From an uncultured Lachnospiraceae bacterium (GTDB lineage Bacteria; Bacillota; Clostridia; Lachnospirales; Lachnospiraceae): a DNA stretch of 6,462 nt. The translations under genes and the position numbers were made by a program. Under the pieces are notes generated by a model, which ran no database searches, was not told where the DNA came from, and worked only from the letters and a program-made list of their open reading frames with translations. Location: contig CAMWMO010000100.1 in NCBI GenBank assembly GCA_947175305.1, positions 1 to 6,462 of the forward strand, written 5' to 3'. Of the stretch, positions 1 to 5,302 are shown one piece after another. Numbering within the stretch: position 1 is the first letter of the stretch; each line of letters starts with the position of its first letter.

Positions 1-52
1 AATACCCGATTGCCTCTTGTCTCGTGGGCTCGGAGTTGTGTATTAGAGACAG
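1..52 (+). other. Illumina P7/Nextera adapter remnant (artefact)
   Basis: Positions 19-52 match the 34-nt Nextera read-2 transposase adapter at 32 of 34 bases, with A-to-T differences at 36 and 44. The last 19 nt (34-52) are the Tn5 mosaic end. Positions 11-18 read TGCCTCTT, which I recall as Nextera i7 index N711 in adapter orientation. Positions 1-10 match the end of the P7 primer (CATACGAGAT) at 7 of 10 bases. P7 tail, index, adapter and mosaic end are therefore in exactly the order of a library molecule, directly followed by the insert. This is seen in the sequence and compared with adapter sequences known from memory. It is untrimmed library sequence at a contig end, not host DNA or a natural transposon end. 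Confidence 0.95.
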
Positions 53-1030
53 GGTATTGACAGCAGAATGGTATCCTGGGTGGCGCATGAACTTGGCTAT
101 ACGGATCAGGTGAATGTAACATACAGCAGATTAGAGTATGTTGACCAGAAGATAGCGGGGCGGATCGCCAGAGATTTAGGACATGAATTTATCTATAAAT
201 CGTTGGATGATATCAGGTGGATGTATGACATTGATGAGATGACCTGCAGAAACAATGGAGCCTCCATTTGTCTGGGAATCACAGGCGGCAACAGGCTGCT
301 CTTCGCGTTGAATACGAATCAGTTCGGATTGGAGCACACGGGGATGCAGGGGGGCGCTACCCTCGCCAGCTATTATAAAGATAAAGCGTTAAATTATGCG
401 AAGCCTAAATACGGATATAACCAATACTCCAACAGACTGTCCTATGATTTCGGAGAAGAGATTCTTGCGAAACATCCCACGCAGGAGTCCTTTGTGACAT
501 ATACAAGAGGGCTGTTGGGGACACAGTCGTCCTATTTGATCAGACAGCATTATGTGGAGACGGCAGCACCATTTCAGGATGTGGATTTCTTGAACATGGT
601 ATTTCGTCTGCCTTTTGAATACAGAGACAGAAGATATATTTACCTCAAATGGATTGCCGCGAAGTATCCGAAGGCAGCAGAGTATGGCTGGGAAAAATGG
701 GGTGGAGTAAAGCCGAAACATAGTCATGTTCCGATCAGAAAAGTCAAGACGACGCAAAAGCTTATCACACAGTACGGCTGTCGCCTTTTACACATACCGA
801 ACAGGGACTCCATGAATCCGATGGATTATTGGTATGAACAGAACATGGAGGTACAGCGGTATCTGCAGGATATGTTCGAGAAGAGGATAGGAAACGGTTT
901 ACTCGATGAACAACTACGCCAAGATATAACAGACATGTATAAAAGCAGCAGCTTTACGGATAAGTGTCTGGCGCTTACCGTGTTAAGCGCTATTCACCTT
1001 TTCTTTGAAAATGAAGGAGCAGCGGGATGA
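53..1030 (+). CDS. Asparagine-synthetase-like amidotransferase, C-terminal domain (5' truncated)
   Basis: The frame is open from the first genomic base and begins G-I-D-S-R, the end of the SGGxDS(R/S) PP-loop that binds ATP in asparagine-synthetase-type enzymes. ATG 68 is therefore an internal methionine, not the start. The rest fits the family: strand-helix repeats after the PP-loop, then a second active-site loop at 335-355 (HTGMQGG), then an ETAAPFQDVDF segment matching the usual E-x-R-x-PFLD signature. The 325 visible residues about equal what follows the PP-loop in AsnB. The missing upstream part could hold the N-terminal glutaminase domain, but this cannot be seen. The second loop lacks the acidic residues of the AsnB consensus (SGxGxDE), pointing to the divergent clade found in capsule and O-antigen loci rather than housekeeping AsnB. 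There it may amidate a sugar carboxylate, which is inference. Its stop overlaps the next gene's start by 4 nt, indicating translational coupling. Confidence 0.88.
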   Translation, partial: GIDSRMVSWVAHELGYTDQVNVTYSRLEYVDQKIAGRIARDLGHEFIYKSLDDIRWMYDIDEMTCRNNGASICLGITGGNRLLFALNTNQFGLEHTGMQGGATLASYYKDKALNYAKPKYGYNQYSNRLSYDFGEEILAKHPTQESFVTYTRGLLGTQSSYLIRQHYVETAAPFQDVDFLNMVFRLPFEYRDRRYIYLKWIAAKYPKAAEYGWEKWGGVKPKHSHVPIRKVKTTQKLITQYGCRLLHIPNRDSMNPMDYWYEQNMEVQRYLQDMFEKRIGNGLLDEQLRQDITDMYKSSSFTDKCLALTVLSAIHLFFENEGAAG

Positions 1031-2391
1031 AGAGACAACCAGAAGAAGTAGATTTTCTCATGATTTATGAGCACAAGGTGAGAGAGCTGGAGAACCTGTG
1101 CCTTATCAAGTATGAATTGGAGAGAAGAGGCTATAAAGTCGTCATTAAGCACATCGAGGACGAAGAAGCGCTGGAGGCGGTCAAACCGATCTATCACGCG
1201 AAGGTGGTCACGACGATGGCGTGCTATCAGAATGCTTCGCTGGAATGGCACACCAAAGATTTCGTTGCCTTTGACAAAGTGATCGACATGCAGTGGGAGA
1301 ATATCGTCTATCCGAAGGACGAGCGGGCGGGCGTATTCAAGAATTATACCGGGATCGGCAGAGAAGTGGTCAGAGTTTCCTGGGGCGAGGCGAACAAGAG
1401 AAGACTGCTTAAAGCGGCACACATGGACGAGCGCAATATCAAGGTGGTCGGGCATGTGGGCATGGATTTTTTGCGGGATCAACTCAAGGGATACTATTTG
1501 AGCCGCGAAGAGCTTTTCCCACAGTATGATCTGCCGATGGACAAGAAGGTGCTTCTGTTCGCGTCTCCTTTCTATGCGGACAACCTGTCGGAGTCGTATA
1601 TCGCCGGCATGTGTAAGAAGCATGGCGAGGACTGGCGGGATTATTATGCTTTTATGATGAAGTCTGAGAAGACGATCCTGGAGTGGATGGAGAAGCTGTG
1701 CAACAGCAGGGACGATATTGTGGTCATCTACCGCCCGCACCCGGGACATATCGGGAAACATATGTCGGAGGTGGCAGAGAGGTGTCCGAATTTCAGGGTG
1801 ATCAGTGAGCGCTCCGTCAAGCAGTGGATCCTGACAAGTGATATTATTTACACGGGAAACAGCACTACGATCGTGGAGGCATTCTTCGGCGGCAAGATGT
1901 GCTATCTGCTCTTTCCCTATGAGGTCACAGATGGTTTCGAGTTGAAGCTGATCAGCAAGGGAGAGAAGATCAGGGATTATGACCAGTTTTACCGCTCGGT
2001 GATCGGGGAGGGCGGCGCATTTCCGATCGCACGGGAGGAAATCAATGATATTTATCTGGTGGACGATGTGCCCAGCTATGTGAAATTTGCAGATATGGCG
2101 GAGGAAGTGTTGAAGGATCCTTCCTATGCGCTGACAAAGGAGCAGCTTAAGTCCTACAGGAGAAAACAGCCCGTCAGCATCAAGGTGCAGAAGATGCTCC
2201 AGAGGCAGGATTGGTTCTATGAGAAATACCGGAGAGTGCTTGCGGACGAGAACTGCCATAACAAGTGGATCGTGAAACAGCGGGAACTGCGCAGGAAGAA
2301 AGCGAAGGCGCATGAGCGATTTGCGATCGAGAGTACAAGCGATCAGGAGATTGCGGCTATTGTGAATAAGATCGCGGCGCAGTTGAATTAA
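1027..2391 (+). CDS. Probable surface-carbohydrate biosynthesis transferase, GT-B-like
   Basis: This 454-residue protein has no signal peptide or membrane segment and is probably cytoplasmic. An N-terminal Rossmann-like half (about residues 1-160) opens with a VDFLMIYE strand. A second half carries LLFASPFY (about 175-182), IVVIYRPHPG (RPHP at 236-239) and a TGNSTTIVEAFFGG segment (from 276). A buried RPHP strand followed by a Ser/Thr-rich loop and a conserved Glu (E284) is typical of GT-B-like proteins such as CDP-glycerol phosphotransferases, KpsS/KpsC capsule proteins and the so-called surface carbohydrate biosynthesis proteins. A basic, helical tail covers about residues 376-454. The start is supported by AAGGAG at 1014-1019 and the ATGA overlap with the upstream gene; a later Met (codon 12) would cut the first strand. 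Its donor is unknown. The CMP-sugar made by the next genes is a candidate by context only. Confidence 0.7.
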   Translation: MKRQPEEVDFLMIYEHKVRELENLCLIKYELERRGYKVVIKHIEDEEALEAVKPIYHAKVVTTMACYQNASLEWHTKDFVAFDKVIDMQWENIVYPKDERAGVFKNYTGIGREVVRVSWGEANKRRLLKAAHMDERNIKVVGHVGMDFLRDQLKGYYLSREELFPQYDLPMDKKVLLFASPFYADNLSESYIAGMCKKHGEDWRDYYAFMMKSEKTILEWMEKLCNSRDDIVVIYRPHPGHIGKHMSEVAERCPNFRVISERSVKQWILTSDIIYTGNSTTIVEAFFGGKMCYLLFPYEVTDGFELKLISKGEKIRDYDQFYRSVIGEGGAFPIAREEINDIYLVDDVPSYVKFADMAEEVLKDPSYALTKEQLKSYRRKQPVSIKVQKMLQRQDWFYEKYRRVLADENCHNKWIVKQRELRRKKAKAHERFAIESTSDQEIAAIVNKIAAQLN

Positions 2392-2434
2392 AGTGATAAA
2401 TTTGAATAACAGTGGTGCAGGATGTCCACAGAAC

Positions 2435-2439
2435 GGAGG
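2435..2439 (+). promoter_or_regulatory. Ribosome binding site fixing the cytidylyltransferase start
   Basis: GGAGG lies 8 nt before ATG 2448. The in-frame ATG at 2412 has no comparable site and would add 12 residues (MVQDVHRTEEKR) unlike any cytidylyltransferase N-terminus. The site therefore favours 2448. Confidence 0.85.
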
Positions 2440-2447
2440 AAAAGAGA

Positions 2448-3128
2448 ATGAGTGACAAGATCACAGCAGTAGTACCGGTAAAGGGCAACAGTTCCAGACT
2501 GCCTAACAAGAATATTTTACCCTTTGGAGATTCCAACCTGTTGCAGCATAAGATCGAGCAGCTGAAGCAGGTAAAAGGACTCCATGAGATCATCGTGTCT
2601 TCTGACTCGGACGAGATGCTCGCCATCGGAGAAAAGTGCGGCGTGAAAGCTATCAAGCGGCCCGAGCAGTACGCAAATGAGTCTGTACCCTTTGGCATGT
2701 TCTTGGAGTATCTCTGCGATACCATCGAGGGTGATCATCTTCTGTACGCATGCGCTACTTCCCCCTGTGTGGAGCCTTATCTGTATGAGAAGGCCATCAA
2801 GGTATATTTCGAGAAGCTGAAGGAAGGATACGATTCCTTGATCACGGTATCACCCTATCAGACCTATCTGATGGACGACAACGGGCCTCTGAATTTCAAG
2901 ATGGGGCTGGAGCATAAGAATTCTGAGCAGCTGCCGATGATGTATCACTTTACCAACGGCATCGATCTGGCGCCTACCGAGAAGGTGCGTGAGTGGCATT
3001 ATAATTATGGTCCTAAATATTATCAGCTTGTGATCAACAAGCGTGAGGCTGCGGATATCGACGACGTCTATGATTATGAGATGGCGAAGGCTCTGTATGC
3101 CATGAAGGATCCGAATCCGACAGTGTAA
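2448..3128 (+). CDS. CMP-sugar-acid synthetase (acylneuraminate/Kdo-type cytidylyltransferase)
   Basis: The 226-residue product matches the CTP_transf_3 family (NeuA, KdsB, PseF, LegF), which transfers CMP from CTP to the anomeric hydroxyl of a 2-keto-3-deoxy sugar acid. Seen in order: the nucleotide loop VVPVKGNSSRLPNKN (residues 8-22, with K21 matching the conserved lysine of the PAR-GSK-x-KN consensus), the IIVSSDSDEM segment, CATSPCVEP (equivalent of the PTSP motif), and ADIDD with D203 and D205 matching the C-terminal metal-binding DxD pair of NeuA. The usual PAR is PVK here, so it is a divergent member. Length is normal for a single-domain enzyme. A 56-nt gap separates it from the upstream gene, and 11 nt separate it from the aldolase gene, whose ribosome site starts just past this stop. 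With a KdsC-like phosphatase two genes on, it most likely activates a ulosonic acid; which one cannot be read from the sequence. Confidence 0.85.
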   Translation: MSDKITAVVPVKGNSSRLPNKNILPFGDSNLLQHKIEQLKQVKGLHEIIVSSDSDEMLAIGEKCGVKAIKRPEQYANESVPFGMFLEYLCDTIEGDHLLYACATSPCVEPYLYEKAIKVYFEKLKEGYDSLITVSPYQTYLMDDNGPLNFKMGLEHKNSEQLPMMYHFTNGIDLAPTEKVREWHYNYGPKYYQLVINKREAADIDDVYDYEMAKALYAMKDPNPTV

Positions 3129-3139
3129 AGAGGAGTTTT

Positions 3140-4741
3140 ATGTCAGAGATCAAATTATTAGACTGCACCCTCCGTGACGGAGGGTACATCAATGACTGGG
3201 ATTTCGGTGAGTATACGATCCGGGAGATCCTGTCCAAGTTAATAGAGTCCGGCGTGGACTATATCGAAGTGGGGTTTTTGAGAGACTGCGTATATGAACC
3301 GGGCAAGTCTCTCTTTAACAACTGTGCCGAGATCGCGAAGATCCTTCCTGAGAATCGCGGCAATACGAAGTTCACCGCGATGTCGCTGCACAACAAGTAC
3401 AGCGTCGATAAGCTGGAGCCTTATGACGGCAAAACGATAGATGCGATGCGCGTGACCTTCCATGATTATGATATCGATGAGGGGCTTGCCTATATCCGCA
3501 AGGTCATGGAGAAGGGCTACAAGGTGTTTGCCAATCCCATCAATATCATGGGGTATTCGGATGAGATGATCCTGCGGCTTCTGCAGAAGGTGAATGAGAT
3601 CCATCCCTATGCCTTTTCCATCGTGGATACCTTCGGTTCTATGATGAAGGATGATCTGCAGCGGATCTATTCGCTGATCGAGCACAATCTGAGCAAGGAT
3701 ATCGTGATCGGACTGCATCTGCACGAGAATCTGGCGTTGTCCTACTCGCTGGCACAGGAATTTATCAATATGAAGGCCAGTGACAGAGACTGCGTGATTG
3801 ATGCGTCCATGTTGGGAATGGGGCGTTCTCCGGGCAATCTGTGCATGGAGCTGATCATGGACTATATGAATAAAAACCAGTCGGGACACTATGACGTCAA
3901 TCCGGTACTGGACGGCATTGATGATCATATCGCGCAGCTGAAGCAGATAGAACCATGGGGTTACAATACTGCTTATTCCATCTCAGCGAAGTACAATCTT
4001 CACCGCAACTATGCGGAATTTCTGCTGGATAAAGGCAGACTTCGGGCGAAGCAGATCAATCAGATTCTGGGAAGCATAGAGGATAACAAGAAGACTGCCT
4101 ACGATGAGGCATATATTGAAGGATTGTATCAGGATTTCCAGAATAAAGCGATCGATGACACACAGACGCTTGCGACACTTGTACAGCAGCTGGCGGGAAA
4201 GCAGTGTCTGATCCTGGCGCCGGGATCGAGTATTCTGAGCGAGCGGGAGAAAGTTGAACGCTATATTGCGCAGGAGAAGCCGGTAGTCATCTCCGCCAAT
4301 TTTGTGCCGGATACCTATGAGGCGGATTATGTGTTCTGCTGCAATGCCATGCGGTTAGAGATGATATTTGCGAAAAAGAAGATCCCGAAGCTGATCGTCA
4401 CCTCCAACCTGCTGGAGATGTGTGGGGAAGACAGGCCCGAGGAACAGAAGCCCTGTGCGGTCAATTATATGGATCTGCATTTCGGCGAATCAGGACCTTC
4501 CGACAACAGCGTGATCATGTTGCTGCGACTGCTAAAGAAGCTGGAAGTGTCGAGTGTGGCCCTGGCGGGATTCGACGGCTATCGCTCCGATGTCAGGACC
4601 AACTATGTGGCCGATTACATGGCGAGCCAGCACATCAAGGGCGACGAGGAGAACAAGAAGATCAGAGAGCGGATGGAGCAGATGGAAAAGCAGATGAATA
4701 TTCAGTATCTGACAAAGTCGCTCTATCATGATATGATATAG
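3140..4741 (+). CDS. DRE-TIM (HOA-like) aldolase with C-terminal DUF115/Maf-like domain
   Basis: This 533-residue protein has two parts. Residues 1 to about 270 are a TIM barrel of the 4-hydroxy-2-oxovalerate aldolase/HMG-CoA-lyase superfamily: LLDCTLRDGGY at 6-16 (R12 and D13 catalytic and metal-binding by homology), IEVGF at 42-46, and the metal ligands H193 and H195 in GLHLHEN (canonical members read HxHNN). Relatives use a divalent metal to make or break a bond to a pyruvate enolate. A helical linker follows. From about residue 352 a second Rossmann-like domain begins with CLILAPGSSI, resembling the PGPSL nucleotide loop of DUF115/Maf proteins, and continues with VVISANFVPD, EADYVFCCN and ALAGFDGY; this assignment is moderate. 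The DmpG communication domain and its aldehyde dehydrogenase partner are not evident, arguing against a catabolic role. AGGAG at 3131-3135 precedes the ATG by only 4 nt. The gene lies between a cytidylyltransferase and a KdsC-like phosphatase, so formation of a 2-keto-3-deoxy sugar acid is proposed. Confidence 0.82.
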   Translation: MSEIKLLDCTLRDGGYINDWDFGEYTIREILSKLIESGVDYIEVGFLRDCVYEPGKSLFNNCAEIAKILPENRGNTKFTAMSLHNKYSVDKLEPYDGKTIDAMRVTFHDYDIDEGLAYIRKVMEKGYKVFANPINIMGYSDEMILRLLQKVNEIHPYAFSIVDTFGSMMKDDLQRIYSLIEHNLSKDIVIGLHLHENLALSYSLAQEFINMKASDRDCVIDASMLGMGRSPGNLCMELIMDYMNKNQSGHYDVNPVLDGIDDHIAQLKQIEPWGYNTAYSISAKYNLHRNYAEFLLDKGRLRAKQINQILGSIEDNKKTAYDEAYIEGLYQDFQNKAIDDTQTLATLVQQLAGKQCLILAPGSSILSEREKVERYIAQEKPVVISANFVPDTYEADYVFCCNAMRLEMIFAKKKIPKLIVTSNLLEMCGEDRPEEQKPCAVNYMDLHFGESGPSDNSVIMLLRLLKKLEVSSVALAGFDGYRSDVRTNYVADYMASQHIKGDEENKKIRERMEQMEKQMNIQYLTKSLYHDMI

Positions 4742-4763
4742 AACGCTTCGGAATGGAGAGAGA

Positions 4764-5285
4764 ATGAGTGATTGGACAAGGATAAAATATCTGGTCATCG
4801 ATGTGGACGGCACTATGACAGATGCGGGAATCTTTTACGATGAGCACGGCAATGAACTGAAGAAATTCTGCACGAAGGATGCGGCGGGATTCTTCGCGGC
4901 GCACAGTGCAGGCATACAGATCATGGTGCTGACCGGAAGAGAGTGCGCTGCCACCACCCGCCGGATGACGGAGATGAAGGTGGACTATCTGGTGCAGAAC
5001 TGCAAGGACAAGGTCACCTATCTGACAAAGTTTATGGAAGAGCGCCATATCGTCAGGGAAGAGCTGGGATATCTGGGAGACGATCTCAATGACCTTCCGG
5101 CGATGGGATTGTGCAGCTTTGTCGGGTGCCCGGAGGACGCCTGCGCGGAGGTGAAAGCCAGAGCGGATTATGTGTCCACCGTCAAAGGCGGTTATGGCGC
5201 GGTGCGGGATATCATCGAACACATGCTGCGGGACAGAGGCGAGTGGGAGAAGGTAACGGCAGAGATTTTTGGGATTGGTGTGTAG
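4764..5285 (+). CDS. KdsC/YrbI-type HAD phosphatase (ulosonate phosphate phosphatase)
   Basis: The 173-residue product is a full-length capless (C0) HAD phosphatase of the KdsC family, which hydrolyses Kdo-8-phosphate or related ulosonate phosphates. All four motifs are present: DVDGTMTD with nucleophile D13 and acid/base D15, LTGR at 56-59 (T57), K83 in CKDKV, and GDDLND with D106, D107 and D110. The C-terminal GGYGAVRDII matches the conserved GGxGAVRE loop that reaches the neighbouring subunit's active site in the KdsC tetramer. The start follows GGAG at 4755-4758, 22 nt after the aldolase stop. Kdo itself belongs to Gram-negative lipopolysaccharide and no other Kdo gene is present, so a substrate made by the adjacent aldolase is more likely. 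Relatives also dephosphorylate Kdn-9-P and sialic acid-9-P, and the exact substrate cannot be told from these motifs. Confidence 0.9.
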   Translation: MSDWTRIKYLVIDVDGTMTDAGIFYDEHGNELKKFCTKDAAGFFAAHSAGIQIMVLTGRECAATTRRMTEMKVDYLVQNCKDKVTYLTKFMEERHIVREELGYLGDDLNDLPAMGLCSFVGCPEDACAEVKARADYVSTVKGGYGAVRDIIEHMLRDRGEWEKVTAEIFGIGV

Positions 5286-5289
5286 AGCG

Positions 5290-5294
5290 GGAGG
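5290..5294 (+). promoter_or_regulatory. Ribosome binding site of the glycosyltransferase gene
   Basis: GGAGG lies 8 nt before ATG 5303 in the 17-nt gap after the phosphatase stop. It supports that ATG over the in-frame Met three codons later. Confidence 0.8.
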
Positions 5295-5302
5295 AAACGG
5301 GC

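Noticed and set aside
34..52. Tn5-type transposon end upstream of the first gene
   Set aside because: It is the engineered mosaic end joined to the Nextera read-2 adapter and an index, so it is library sequence and not a natural mobile element.
68..70. ATG 68 as the real start of the asparagine-synthetase-like gene
   Set aside because: The five codons before it (GIDSR) complete the family's ATP-binding loop, so the gene continues upstream of the contig end.
994..2313. Long open frame of 439 codons on the - strand
   Set aside because: It lies antisense to the transferase gene, whose motifs are clear. Its His/Leu/Arg-rich translation shows no recognisable domain and it has no ribosome site.
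2412..2414. Earlier ATG for the cytidylyltransferase
   Set aside because: There is no ribosome site before it and the extra 12 residues do not fit the family; ATG 2448 has GGAGG at 8 nt.
2392..2447. Internal promoter or terminator in the largest intergenic gap
   Set aside because: The AT-rich stretch near 2395-2410 has no convincing -35/-10 pair, and no stem-loop with a T run is present.
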